A stretch of 64,000 nt of DNA from Prorocentrum cordatum (GCA_963575745.1 CAUYUJ010014183.1:1003450-1067449), one strand, 5' to 3'; numbered from the stretch's first letter, positions 20,825-32,984 are shown. Program-made: numbers and translations. Notes: generated from the sequence alone by a model not told the origin.

Positions 20825-21085
20825 ATCATTCATAGGGAGTACTAGTCCTACGGAGTACTAGCCGCAGGAAGTGCTAGCCCCAGGGAGTACCAGTCCTAGG
20901 AATTACTACCCCTAGGGCGTACTCGTCCAAGGGAGTACTCGTCCTAGGGAGTACTCGCACGACGGAGTACCAGCCCTAGGGAATACTAGTCCTAGGGAGT
21001 GCTAGTCCGAGGGGGTGCAAGGAAGCACTGGCGCTAGGGAGTGTTAGCCCTAGGAAGTACTGGCGCTAGGGAGTGCGAGCCGTAG
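20825..21085. repeat. About 20-bp tandem repeat GGGAGTACTAGTCCTA
   Basis: About a dozen degenerate copies of a 19-21 base unit centred on GAGTACTAGYCCTAGG, ending at the start of the GTA microsatellite. Confidence 0.85.
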
Positions 21086-21095
21086 GGCGCTAGGG

Positions 21096-22190
<1,095 letters not shown>

Positions 22191-22290
22191 NNNNNNNNNN
22201 NNNNNNNNNNNNNNNNNNNNNNNNNNNNNNNNNNNNNNNNNNNNNNNNNNNNNNNNNNNNNNNNNNNNNNNNNNNNNNNNNNNNNNNNNN
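22191..22290. other. Assembly gap (100 N)
   Basis: Exactly 100 consecutive N, the usual placeholder for a gap of unknown size. The right flank is a different repeat family, so sequence of unknown content is missing. Confidence 0.99.
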
Positions 22291-22299
22291 TGTTCTACC

Positions 22300-22530
22300 G
22301 CTGCTGGCGGAAAACCGGGGGGGTCACTACCGGTTCGAACCCCTCCCCCCCCCCCCCTCCGGAAAACCGGGGGGGGTCACTACCGGTTCGAACCCCTCCC
22401 CCCCCCCAGTTCATCATGAAAAGGGGGGGGGTCACTACCGGTTCGAACACCCCCCCCCCTTCGAACTCGAAAACCAGGGGGGGTCACTACCGGTTCGAAC
22501 CCCCCCCCCCTCCTCGAAAACCGAGAGGGG
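22300..22530 (+). repeat. Tandem copies of GGTCACTACCGGTTCGAACC with poly-C/poly-G spacers, left arm
   Basis: Four copies of the 20-base word GGTCACTACCGGTTCGAACC occur at intervals of about 55-60 bases, separated by C runs, then CGAAAACCG, then G runs. The word contains GGTTCGAACCC, which fits a Pol III B-box pattern, but no tRNA body surrounds it. The same word occurs inverted at 23325-23400. Confidence 0.85.
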
Positions 22531-23220
22531 GGTGCGGACAGTGGTGGGGACGGTGGTGGTGGGGACAGTGGTGAGGGGACAGCGGGACAGTGGTGGGGAC
22601 AGTGGGACAGTTGTGGGGACGGTAGTGGTGGGGACAATGGTGAGGACAATGGTGGGAACTGTAGGGACAGTGGGACAGTGGTGGGGACAGTGGGACAGTG
22701 TTAGGGACGGTAGTGGTGGGGACAATGGTGATGACAATGGTACATGTGGGAACAGTGGGGACAGTGGTACAGTGGTGGGGACGGTGGTGGTGGGGACAGT
22801 GGTGTGGGGACAGTGGGAGTGTGGTGGAAACAGTAGGACAGTGGAGAGTACAGTGGTGGTGGGGACAGTGGTGAAGACGGTGGCGAGGACGGCGGTGGGA
22901 CAATGGGACAGAGGTACAGAGGGGACAGCGGTGGGGACAGTGGGGACAGTGGTGGGAACAGTGGGACAGCTCAGTGGGACAGCGGAGGAGTCAGTGGGAC
23001 AGTGGGGACAGTGGGGATAGTCGGGCAGTGGTTGGGGCCGTGGAGAAAGTTGGGAGAGTGGAACCGTGGTGGGAACAGTGGTGGGGACAGTGGGGACAGT
23101 GCGACAGTGGTGGTGGCACTGGTGGGGACAGTAGGGGCGGTGGTGGAAAAGTGGGGACAGTGGTGGTGAGGACAGTGGCGCTGGGAACAACAGTGGGGGA
23201 TGTGGTGAGGACGGTGGTAG
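22531..23220 (+). repeat. GGGGACAGTGG minisatellite
   Basis: About 690 bases of GGGGACAGTGG and GGGACAGTGGTGG units with loose 9-24 bp periodicity. It lies between inverted copies of the CGGTTCGAACC word family. Confidence 0.9.
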
Positions 23221-23500
23221 GGACCGGGAGTCGTTTGCTGGCGGTGAGAGGGGGGGGGAGGGGTTCGAACGGTAGGACCCCCCCCCCCGCTACGGGTTTT
23301 CGAGGGGGGGGGGGTCTTTTCTAGAACCGGTAGTGACCCCCCCTTCCGGTTTTCGAGGGGGAGGTGGGGGGGTTCGAACCGGTAGTGACCCCCCTCGGTT
23401 TTCGAGGGGGACGGGGGGGGGGTAGGGGAGGGGGGGGGTTTTGCCAGGGGAACGGGGGGGGGAGGGGTTCCAGCAGAAGGGGGGGGATTTTCGGAGGGGG
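23221..23500 (-). repeat. Inverted copies of the GGTCACTACCGGTTCGAACC family, right arm
   Basis: GGTTCGAACCGGTAGTGACC and diverged forms occur about three times with G-run spacers, in reverse orientation to 22300-22530. Together with the left arm they enclose the GGGGACAGTGG minisatellite symmetrically. Confidence 0.8.
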
Positions 23501-23740
23501 GGAGACCCCGGGGCTCCGGAGGAAAAGGGCGGCAATTTTCCACAGTAGCGCGGCGGTGGATCACGCTCTCTCCGATTTTTTGTGGCTTACCTGGATGGCC
23601 CTCGTGGCCACGGCTGGACGAAATCCGAAAAACTGGCGAGGAGGGTCCCTCCGATGATTTCAGGGAGCGGGTTTGAGTACATTTGGGTGGGGAGGTGCTC
23701 GAGCTTGACGAGTTCTGCGAGCTGGTGAAAGAGATGAAGA
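23501..23740. other. No feature recognised
   Basis: About 240 bases of ordinary composition between the right arm and the purine tract, with no recognisable coding motif. Confidence 0.5.
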
Positions 23741-24050
23741 TTGGACTTTCCGAGGTCTCGTGGACCGAAAGGGAGAGGGAGGGGAAGGGGGAGGGAGGAG
23801 GAGGAGGAGGAGGAGGAGGAGGGAGCAGGAGGAGGAGGAGTTAGCAGGAGGAGGAGGAGGAGCAGGGAGGAGGAGGAGGAGGGAGGAGGAGAGGAGGAGG
23901 AGGGGAAGGAGGGAGGAGGAGGAAGGGGAGGAGGAGGAGGAGGAGGAGGAGGAGGGGAAGGGGAGGGGGAGAAGGAGGAAGAGGAGGATTGTGGGGATGG
24001 AGGAGGAGGAGGAGGAGGAGGGAGGAGGAGGAGGGAGTGCCCCAGGCAGT
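23741..24050 (+). repeat. (GGA)n purine tract
   Basis: GGA/GAG triplets dominate about 300 bases. The Glu/Gly-rich frame across the tract is compositional. Confidence 0.9.
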
Positions 24051-24814
24051 TTTGCCGGCTCTTCCTTGGAGGGGAGGCAAAGCAGCCTTCAGACGATGGG
24101 TGTGCAAGCTCTCCTTGGCCAGTGTCCGGGCGAGAGAGGCCGCTGCTGGTGCAGCAGCCTCTCCCTGCCGTCACTGAACAGTTTGCAGCTGCTTCCGCCC
24201 TCACGGGATTTTTTGATGGGCACGACGTGCCACGTTTCCCACTACCACTACCAAATGTAGGACGGGGGGACCCTGAGGGGAAGAGGATGTGGGAAAGGAG
24301 GAGGAGGTGCAATCAACCTTTAACTTGCACATCTCACAGGAAACTCAGTCGGGGAATGTCTGACATACTGACCAAATCCATGCAAGAGGCTCCTCAGTGA
24401 GAAAGGGGGGGGGCGGAGCCTTTTTGGACCCCCTCCCCCCCCCTTCACCGTACTCGATAATTAATACACTCCGGAGGACCCCTGGCCATACTAACACCCA
24501 CCGGGCCGCAGTAACAACCAACGGGCCGCAGTAACCCCTTATCTCGTCCCGAAGGGGGGGGTCAGATTCGCATCCCCCGTATGCGGCTTTCACAAAGGGG
24601 CCCTCTGTAGATGCGCTGGGGAAGCGGGGGGTCGCCACGACGGATCCGCAAGAGCGCCCCTAGACGGCCCAAACCCCACAAAACAGCCCAATAACGCCTA
24701 AGGACGGCCAGATGGGACCCCCAGACGGCCAAAGGACGCCGCCCAGATACGTTTCCCCCTCGAACGCCACCGAAACCATGCACAGTTGTTTCCAAAAGGC
24801 CCCAGAATGCCACA
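24051..24814. other. Spacer with possible recombinase fragment and inverted GTTACTG words
   Basis: Between 24180 and 24245 the plus strand can encode FFDGHDVP, which is identical to eight residues of the tyrosine recombinase at 49.4 kb (minus strand). The match does not extend, so it may be a short relic or chance. At 24495-24535, GGGCCGCAGTAAC occurs twice; this is the inverse of the GTTACTGTGGCCC words at 20190-20280. Nothing else is recognised. Confidence 0.4.
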
Positions 24815-24887
24815 ACTCCTCCTCCTCCTCCTCCTCCTCCTCCTCCTCCTCCTCCTCCTCCTCCTCCTCCTCCTCCTCCTCCTCCTT
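24815..24887 (+). repeat. (CTC)n microsatellite
   Basis: About 24 uninterrupted CTC triplets directly before the RNase H fragment. Confidence 0.98.
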
Positions 24888-24907
24888 CGAGCAGTCCTAC
24901 CTCGTTT

Positions 24908-26217
24908 TTGGCATGCCCGAACCTCCCGCTTAGTTATCTGCCACGCGCAGATACGCGGAGGCATGATGTTTGCCTGCGGGGCGACGCCCATGGCGTTTGG
25001 GGCCCCGTTTCTTACACCGACGGGTCTGGTTACGACTCAGGTGTGCCCGAGGTGCGCAGATGTGGACAAGCTGTTGTGCAGTTTGATCCTTACTCTTGGC
25101 TCCCAGTGAGGGCGCGGTTCGGGCCCCTTCCGTACTTGGCGCAGACTGTCGGCCGTGCTGAGAGGTACGCGATCAGGGAGGGGCTCGACGCTTCCCCTGA
25201 CCACCAGTGCTTCGTCACTGGCCTGCTGGCGCTCGCCCAGGAAGGAGAGCGCTGGTGCCCCGAGCTCGAGCAGGGTCGTGCCAAGCATGCTCAAGCGTGG
25301 CGGGGCATCTTCGTTGCCAGCCGCAGGCGCACTCTGCGGGACCCTCCCAAGTTCCGATGGACGCCAGCGCACAGGTCCTTGGAGGAGCTTTTGGGCGCAG
25401 AGCCCCAGCAGCTGCGTGACTGGCTAGGCAACGGCTGGGCAGACTATGTCGCGCGCTGTGGTGCGGCCTCTCACGCACTGGCTGGGTCGGTAGCTGAGGC
25501 GGTAACAGCTGCGCTGAAACAGCACCGCAAGGTCCTGCAGTTCATATCGCGGGCGGCACTGCAGGTGGTTGCTCGCAAACGATGGGGATGCGACGTGGAG
25601 GTCCCCAGGCCACCTTGCGAGCAGGCCAAGCCCATTGCGGCGGCACGCAGTACAGACCATGTCCTTGCTTACTGCGCCAGCCTCGGGCGGTACCGATGTA
25701 CCCAATGTGGAGTCACGGCCACAACGGGCCCTCCCTCGAGTCGCTGCAAACTGGCTCTCATCGCGTATGTCGCCCTTCGAGCGTTGCCAGAGCTCTCAAC
25801 GCCGAGTACTTCCGCGCCTTCGGCGAGGGCTGGGTTCTCTGCAGCGACCAGAGGGCTGGCATGGCCCTGGGCGTGGCCTTGGCGCTCGAAGGGAGCTCGC
25901 AGCCCTCGGCCCCCGCAGCTTTGTTGACACCTGCCCTGGCACAGGAGGCTGGGGACGCCTTCGCTGCACTTGGGCACGACGTGTTCAGGGGTGTTTACTG
26001 TTGCAGGCGCTGCGGGTCTCACTGTGCTGCGGGTGATGTCCGCGCAGTGCGGAAGCTTGGCTTAGGGTGCGATGGGCTCTCGCCCGACGAGTCCACGCGC
26101 CGCAACCAGCAAGATGCGATCAGGCGTGTCGAGAGGGGCCTGGCGCCTCGTGCCCGACGTACCCCTGCAGCGCCGCCCCCGCAGGGGGGCTCCTCTTGCA
26201 GCCACGCGGCGCGTTGA
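24908..26217 (+). pseudogene. Retroelement C-terminal fragment: RNase H plus zinc ribbon, frameshifted
   Basis: The first frame (24908 to about 25750) shows an RNase H fold by motif: D38 in YTDGSG, E85 in VGRAERYA, H155 in WTPAH and N175/D179 in GNGWAD. The position where the third carboxylate would be expected is G105 (CFVTGL), so activity is doubtful. A Cys cluster (RYRCTQC, C264/C267/C280) follows. Homologous-looking sequence then continues in another plus frame (about 25760-26217), with EYFRAF and a second ribbon CCRRCGSHC. At least one frameshift therefore lies near 25750-25790. No reverse transcriptase lies upstream; the fragment starts next to a CTC tract, so it looks 5'-truncated. It is a different family from the LINE at the left end. 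Confidence 0.7.
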
Positions 26218-26439
26218 TCGACCATGGTGTGATTCGCTGCCGTTCCGTGGTCGGCTGGTGGCACGGCGTCTTTTTCGGTGGCGACGCCTCCTTCGTCGGC
26301 GGCAAGTTGGCCTGCGTCGACGCGCCCCTGACCCTCTTCCTCTGCGAGTGGGTCTTCCTCGTGGCGTGAGGGCGCCTCGGCGTAGTCCGTCGGGCGCCGC
26401 CAGCGCGGCCGGCGGGAGACGCTCGAGAGGCGCTGCGCT
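26218..26439. other. Possible 3' remainder of the retroelement fragment
   Basis: The frames remain open and GC-rich (for example plus 26067-26369), but no motif is recognised. Confidence 0.3.
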
Positions 26440-26640
26440 CCTCCTCCTCCTCCTCCTCCTCCTCATCATCATCATCATCATCCTGCCCCCCCCCTGCTCC
26501 CCCTCCTTCTCCTCCTCCTTCTCCTCCTGCTCCTCCTCCTTCCCATCCTTCCCCACCCCCCTCCTCCCTCATCCGCCTCCTCTACCCTTCCTCTTCCCTC
26601 CCACTCCTCCTCTTCCATCTCCGCCTCCTACCCCCCCCGG
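26440..26640 (+). repeat. CTC, ATC and CCT low-complexity tract
   Basis: Starts with (CTC)n, passes through seven ATC triplets (about 26462-26482) and continues as a C/T-only tract. Confidence 0.9.
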
Positions 26641-26704
26641 CTCTCATCTTCGTCGTCTTCAGTGTCGGCGGCACCGGCCGTAAGGCTTTCGCAAAATGTT
26701 TCTA

Positions 26705-26807
26705 TAGGTCGATAGATAGATATATATATGTAGATATATAGATAGATATATATATATATAGATATATAGATCGATATATATATATATATAGATATCTATA
26801 TAGATAT

Positions 26808-26870
<63 letters not shown>

Positions 26871-26927
26871 TATAGATAGATAGATAGATAGATATATAGA
26901 TAGATAGATAGATAGGTAGATAGATAT

Positions 26928-26958
<31 letters not shown>

Positions 26959-27177
26959 TAAACATACATATATATAGATATATCGATATATAGATAGATA
27001 GATATATATAGATAGATATATCGATAGATAGATAGATATATAGATACATATATATATATATACATATATATATAGATAGCTATATATAGCTATATATACA
27101 TATATATATAGATAGATAGATAGATAAATCTATAGATCTATAGTAAGGTAGATATATAGATTTTTATATATATATAT

Positions 27178-27224
<47 letters not shown>

Positions 27225-27386
27225 TATAGATATATATATATATATATATATAGATATATAGATATATAGATATATAGATAGATATATAGATAGATAGATA
27301 GATATATAGATAGATATATATATATATATAGATAGATAGATAGATAGATAGATAGCTGTGTGTATGTATGTATGTATGTATGTATG
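26705..27386. repeat. (GATA)n/(TA)n microsatellite ending in (TATG)n
   Basis: About 650 bases of GATA, ATAT and related tetramers, ending in seven TATG/TGTA units at about 27358-27386. It is the only strongly AT-rich block in the window. Tyr/Ile-rich frames across it are artefacts. Confidence 0.98.
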
Positions 27387-28630
27387 TGACATGTTTTCCT
27401 GCTGCTGGAGTTGGCGAGCATCGTTGTGGCATTGCTAACTTCGCTTTTCCTTCGTGCAGCTGTGTGGGCATGCAGCTGCTTCTCAAGCCGCTGCGGAAGG
27501 CACATATCCCAAGCAGCTCGCCTCTCTGGACGGCCTCATGATGGGCCGATCTACGGCAATGCGTGGTGAGCATGGAGCTATTCGTTGTGGGTACACCGGT
27601 CGCAGCCAGGACGCCTTGAAACCTCCTCCACCCGACCTCTCCTGGTACCCTTTCTGACCACGACTCCGAGGCGAACCAGGCCGTGGCGACGAGGGCCACC
27701 GCAGAGGCCAAACAGCATAGAAAACACCCAATGACTTTGCTTCGAGCGATCCCCGCCCGAGAATGCGAGACGGGATCCCCAGGGAACACTGGCACCCTTG
27801 GTACCTGGCGGCCGCGGCATGCAGTCGACATTCGTCGAAGACCCGAGATGGGAGACCCAGGGAGCACCCGCACGCTTGGGGCCTGGCGGCCACAGCGTCC
27901 AGGGTGTGCGAGGTGGATCGGAAGCTGCTCTCTTCAAACCTGACAAGCCCAACCTGTCGGGTGGGGAACACACCTCCTCTCCACCAAAATCCGGCGTCGT
28001 GAACAAAAAGCGTCGCGAACAAATCACGACCCAAAACCTCGGACCCATCTCTTGTGCGCGGGATATTTCGGCGCAGATCGATCCGTGAGTTTCTGTGGGT
28101 CCGAAGCCAGGCAAGAAAAAGCCCGTCGTTCCTTTCTCGACCTTCGGATCTGCGGGCCCCCATCCTCAACTCGGTGATTGCATCGTCGATAGATCGGCGA
28201 TGCTCCTTGATAGCAGAATCCCGCGTTCCTGCGCGGGGACCCGCGTTCCTGCGCGGGGACCAGGCCTCGATTGGCTATGGATGGGCAACGCAGAATTCGA
28301 TGATATCGAATCGGATCGATCGGATCGAAATGGACCCTGGGAGGGCTCTGCGGGGTACGCTCTCCTCCTCCAGCTCCGCCTCTCCTCAGTGTCCTGCTTC
28401 CCCTCCGCTTCCCCCTTCTCCTCCAGTCACGCAGGTCGTGGATTGAGAGACAGACGACTTCTAGCCGCTCCCGCAAATCGGTGACATTAGGCTGGCACTG
28501 CCTTGTGCCCACGCGCTGCGGCGTATGGCAGTTTGTTCGTTCGGCATCCCCAGATCGCTCTCGACGAGGCGCAGCTCATGATAACAACCCCAGGCCACGA
28601 ACAGCGTACACAACTTTCAAAGACGAAAGA
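27387..28630. other. No gene recognised; two small tandem duplications
   Basis: Two diverged copies of about 78 bp lie at 27760-27838 and 27839-27915, both containing a TGG-NN-CCTGGCGGCC core. A 20-bp duplication, CCGCGTTCCTGCGCGGGGAC, lies at 28220-28262. Open frames on both strands lack recognisable motifs. Confidence 0.55.
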
Positions 28631-28640
28631 CGGAGTTGAC

Positions 28641-28773
28641 ATAAACTTCCAAATGCCCGCGCGGATTGTTTGGATCGGCACTAACTACCCCTCCGAGCGC
28701 CAGGGGCGGCGGCGGGGGGCCCAGCGCCGCTTCAAGGAAACCGCGCGGACCTCAAACAACGTATGTGTATCAC
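28641..28773. mobile_element. Fold-back (MITE-like) element, copy 1
   Basis: Inverted arms read from ATAAACTTCC on the left and, in reverse complement, from ATACACATACG on the right. They share CCGCGCGG and a GCGCTGGGCCCCCC-type core; the left arm is degenerate in the core. It belongs to the same family as 31711-31926 and 39514-39670. Confidence 0.7.
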
Positions 28774-29067
28774 ACCTTTTCGATGAGACGACGACGAAGG
28801 CAACAACCCCATCTGCGCGTGATGCAACCGAGGGGCAAAGGGGTGGGCATGCAACAAGCAGGTCTTGAGGAAAACGGGTCATGTACCCCCCTGGGCCTTA
28901 CCCAAAATACACAAGGTCTTCCTCAACACTGCGTTGACGGTCCTGGGGCGCATGGAGGGCTCCAATGGCCTCAAACCAAAACAAACTCAAGGACGCGTTT
29001 CCCTCCGGCCTCGTTCCCCTTCGTTCGGAAAACAACAATTGACACGCGTGCCCTGGCTCTTGCACAA
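28774..29067. other. Unique lead-in to the 150-bp minisatellite
   Basis: No gene is recognised. The segment at 29040-29095 (GACACGCGTGCCCTGGCTCT and following bases) reappears inside the array at about 30185-30240. Confidence 0.5.
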
Positions 29068-30895
29068 AGGAGCTGGGGCTCAGGCTCAGGGGGGGGCCGA
29101 GGGGGACGAACCACGACGAACCACGAACAACGACGAAAATAAGGATGTCCGCGGCCCAGGGGGGCTGCCCTGGGAAGCCTGGGCGGAGGGGGGGTCCCCA
29201 AGGGGGGGGGGGGCCCAGGGGAGCTGGGGCTCAGGCTTTGGGGGGGGGCCGAGGGGGACGAACACGACGAACCACGAACCACGACGAAAATAAGGATGTC
29301 CAAGGCCAGGGGGGCTGCCCTGGGAAGCCTGGACGGAGGGTCCCCAAGGGGGGTGGGTGGCCCAGGGGAGCTGGGGCTCAGGCTCAGGGGAGGGGCCGAG
29401 GGGGACGAACCACCACGAACCACGAACCACGACGAAAATAAGGATGTCCGCGGCCCAGGGGGGCTGTCCTGGGAAGCCTGGACGGAGGGGGCCTCTCGAA
29501 GGGTGGGTGGCCCAGGGGAGCTGGGGCTCAGCGCTCAGGGGAGGGGCCGAGGGGGACGAACCACCACGAACCACGAACCACGACGAAAAAAAGGATGTCC
29601 GCGGCCCAGGGGGGCTGCCCTGGGAAGCCTGGACGGAGGGGGCTCCAAGGGGGGGTGGCCCAAGGGAGCTGGGGCCCAGGCTCAGGGAAGGGCCGAGGGG
29701 GACGAACACGACGAAACCACGAACACGACGAAAACAAGGAATGTCGCGGCCAGGGGGCTGCCCTGGGAAGCCTGGGCGGAGGGGGGGGTCCCAAGGGGGG
29801 TGGCCCAGGGGAGCTGGGGCTCAGGTTTAGGGGGGGGGGCGAGGCGGACAAACCACGACGAACCACGAACCACGACGAAAATAAGGATGTCCGCGGCCAG
29901 GGGGGCTGCCCTGGGAAGCCTGGACGGAGGGGGTCCCAAGGGGGGGTGGCCCAGGGGAGCTGGGGCTCAGGCTCAGGCTCAGGGAAGGGGCCGAGGGGGA
30001 TGAACCACGACGAACCACGAACCACGACGAAAATAAGGATGTCCGCGGCCCAGGGGGGCTGCCCTGGGAAGCCTGGGCGGAGGGGGGGTCCCAAGAGGGG
30101 AAGGCCCAGGGGAGCTGGGGCCCAGGCTCAAGGGGGGGGCCGAGGGGCACGAACCACTACCAACCACGAACCACGACGAGAACAAGTGGCACGCGTGCCC
30201 TGGCACTTACACAAAGGAGCTGGGGCTCAGGCTCAGGGGGGGGCGAGGGGGACGAACCACGACGAACCACGAACCACGACGAAAATAAGGATGTCCGCGG
30301 CCCAGGGGGGCTGCCCTGGGAAGCCTGGACGGAGGGGGGGTCCCAAGGGGGGGTGGCCCAGGGGAGTGGGGCTCTCAGGCTCAGGGGGGGGGGGGGGAGG
30401 GGGACGAACCACTACAACCACGAAACCACGACGAAAATAAGGATGTCCGCGGCCCAGGGGGGCTGCCCTGGGAAGCCTGGGCGGAGGGGGGTTCCCAAGG
30501 GGTGGGTGGCCCAGGGGAGCTGGGGCTCAGGCTCAGGGGGTGGCCGAGGGGGACGAACCACGACGAACCACGCACCACGACGAAAACAAGGATGTCCGCG
30601 GCCCAGGGGGGCTGCCCTGGGAAGCCTGGACGGAAGGGGGGTCTCAATGGGGGGGTGGCCCAAGGGAGCTGGGGCTCAGACTCGGGGGGGGGGGGGAGAA
30701 ATACAAAACACAACAAACCACAAACCGCGACAACAATAATGATGTCCGCGGCCCAAGGGGGCTGCCCTGGGAAGCCTGGACGGAGGGGGGTCCCAAGGGG
30801 GGGTGGCCCAGGGGAGCTGGGGCTCAGGCTCAGGGGGGGAGGGGCGAGGGGGACGAACCACCACGAACCACGAACCACGACGAGCATAAAGATGT
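29068..30895. repeat. 150-bp minisatellite, about 12 units
   Basis: The unit contains GGATGTCCGCGGCCCAGG, GGCTGCCCTGGGAAGCCTGG, a GGAGCTGGGGCTCAGGCTCA segment and GACGAACCACGACGAACC. The GGATGTCC anchors lie near 29143, 29293, 29442, 29593, 29738, 29885, 30037, 30289, 30440, 30590, 30740 and 30890, so the spacing is 146-152. The one 252-base interval contains a repeat of the array's own lead-in. Frames are open because 150 is a multiple of three. A distant relative lies at 63770-63900. Confidence 0.95.
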
Positions 30896-30960
30896 CCGAG
30901 CTCTAGAGCATAGCTGTGCAAGAGAATAAAGATGTCCGAGCTCTAGAGCACAGCTGTGCC
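30885..30960. repeat. Two copies of a 38-bp unit with GAGCTCTAGAGC palindrome
   Basis: ATAAAGATGTCCGAGCTCTA is followed by GAGCAYAGCTGTGC, twice in tandem. The first ATAAAGATGTCC overlaps the end of the 150-bp array, from which the unit seems derived. Confidence 0.85.
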
Positions 30961-30984
30961 AGATACTTAAATAACATAGTGAAC

Positions 30985-31072
30985 ATAAACTTTCGGAGGT
31001 CCGTGCGGACTTCTTGGATCGGCGCTGGACCCCCCTCCCTGGCGCGCTCCGCCCGCACGCCAGGAGCGGCGC
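30985..31072. mobile_element. Fold-back (MITE-like) element, copy 2, left half only
   Basis: The left arm matches the family (ATAAACTTTCGGAGGTCCGT and following TGCGGACTTCTTGGATCGGC), and the central GC palindrome is present in part. The right arm is missing. Confidence 0.65.
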
Positions 31073-31099
31073 CACGGGCCACGGGCCGCAAGGTTTGTA

Positions 31100-31710
31100 G
31101 GACGAGAACGATGCATGATGGGGTTGGCTCAGGACGCCTTCAAGAATTTCCAAGAGCATCCAGCGGCCCTCCTTTCTGAAGCCCGCGTGGAACGTTGGGA
31201 GATATTGGGGAACCTGGACACACTTGGAAATATTGGAGCGTATCATGATCATGACCTCTTGCGCCTCTGAGCTTGACCCTCGACCCATGGCGACGGAGGT
31301 CTTGTGCGCGCCGCTGGACTCCGCCGCCCTCCTGATGCTGGGCCAGCCCGCTCCGCTCCGCCGCCCTCCCCCGCCGCCAGGCGTGGGTCCTCGCGAACCA
31401 CCGCGCGCAGAGGGCCCAGCGGTGCACCGTGAAGGCGAGCAGATGCTGGTGCCTCGTCGCCCGAGGGGGGCGATCATTTCCACAGAGTGGGCACATTACG
31501 ATTGTCGACCTCGACCCCCCACGATTTCCTGCTCGATCCTCGATCTCCTCCCTTCTCATCGATTATCGATCCTTCTCCACCTTGGATTTCCTGCTCGATC
31601 CTCGATCTCCTCCCTCCTCCTCGAACCTCGAACCTCGATTACCAGGAGGAGGAGGCGCGACGAGGAGGAGGACGAGGGGCGCATCCTTCGTCGACGCTGA
31701 GCTTCGTGAG
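31100..31710. other. No gene recognised; 60-bp duplication
   Basis: GATTTCCTGCTCGATCCTCG plus 10 more bases occurs twice, at about 31527-31556 and 31587-31616. Other words (CGATTATCGATCC, CGAACCTCGAACC) are also locally repeated. Confidence 0.6.
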
Positions 31711-31926
31711 GTGCCCCCAGCAGAAGAGGAAAAAACGCCATACACATAAACCGTTGGCGCTCCACGGGTATTTCTTAGATCTGCGCTGGGCCCCCCCCTT
31801 CCTGGCGCGCGGAGCGCGCCAGGGGCGGCGCCGGCGCCGCCCGGGGGGGCCCAGCGCGGATCCTAGAAATCCGCGCGGACCGCCGACAGTTTATGTTTAT
31901 GGCGTTTTTCTTCTTCGACCCAGGGG
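31711..31926. mobile_element. Fold-back (MITE-like) element, copy 3, most complete
   Basis: The left arm (about 31711-31797) and right arm (about 31845-31926) are inverted copies. Arms share GAAGARGAAAAAACGCCATA, ATAAAC, GGCGSTCCRCGCGG, ATTTCTTAG and GCGCTGGGCCCCCCC. The centre, GCGCGCGGAGCGCGCC, is itself palindromic. The ATAAAC to GTTTAT distance is 155 bp (31746-31900). No protein is encoded, so any movement would depend on another element. Confidence 0.8.
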
Positions 31927-31929
31927 ACA

Positions 31930-32984
31930 CTGCAGGCGGGCCCATCGGAAGATGAAAAACGATCATGGGAAAACTGCTGGCAGGTCAACTCCTTCTCTCT
32001 TTGGCGTGCCTTCTGTATCCTCCCAGAAAGATGGTGATGGGGACCGTTGGCGGGGACCACCGCAGCGCCGCAAGGGAGCAAACATCGAGCTTGCACCGGC
32101 GATACCTCGCGGATAGATCGGCGACAGGCCCGCTATCGCGAATCCGCACAATCCTCGGCGGGGCGGGCGATCATGCTCTTGTCGGAGATGAGCGGGCGAT
32201 TTGGAGCCGATGCATTCCACCCTGAGCCCTGATCGTTCCCGTCGGCCGTCGACGACGACGACGACGGTCGTCGTCGTCGTCGTCGTCGGCCGTCGGCAAC
32301 GAAAAAGATCGTCGTCGCTGCCAGCATGGCTCTCAGCAACCATCGACGACGACGGCGGCCGACGCCGTCCTCGTCGCCGTCAGCGAGTGACCCGTGACCA
32401 AGTCTCGTGCAGCACGAGGGCGGGCAGCTGCCGGTCACCGCCGTCCTCTCTTCGTCGTAGTCGTCCGTCGCCCCTTGAAAAACACTCGCTCGGGGAGAAC
32501 AAGGGTGACGAGGCCTCTCCCACCCCCCCTGAGTCGCCGCACCTCCTACAAGGGAGTTGTAGGAAAAACACACCGTCCATGATTCCAACCCTCATGTGTG
32601 GCATAGATCCTCGCTGTGACATCCGTTGTTGGGTCCTCGCTTGCTCTCCGCAACGCCGCGCGTCTCCCTCCTCTCCCTCTTTCCACCTCTCCCTCTCCTC
32701 CACAACCACTGCCCTTACTCTCCGTATGTCCACGTCTGCACACTCCTACCAAGGACAGCCCGTTAGATAAGCTCCGAGCTCTGCAAATGCAGCTACACAA
32801 ACTGTATACAACCGGCAACTTCCGCGCACGGACCCAACTACACACTGAAAAGCTTGTCAGGCCCCTATATGCCGCCACGCTGGTTCCGGGCAGGCTGCGC
32901 TGTCCGGCGGAAGGGGACGAGGAGGGGAGAAGCAGGCAGACGACGACGAACGCCCAGGCGGGAGGCCAGGGCCGGCGGGGCGGG
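31930..32984. other. No gene recognised; GAC/GTC triplet hairpin
   Basis: At 32247-32290, about five GAC triplets are followed by about seven GTC triplets, which can pair as a stem of roughly 15 bp flanked by GGCCGTCG words. Otherwise only overlapping Arg/Ser/Pro-rich frames are seen. Confidence 0.6.

Noticed and set aside
22330-22510. tRNA-like B boxes GGTTCGAACCC in tandem
   Set aside because: No A box, no cloverleaf; the word is part of a C/G-run tandem repeat.
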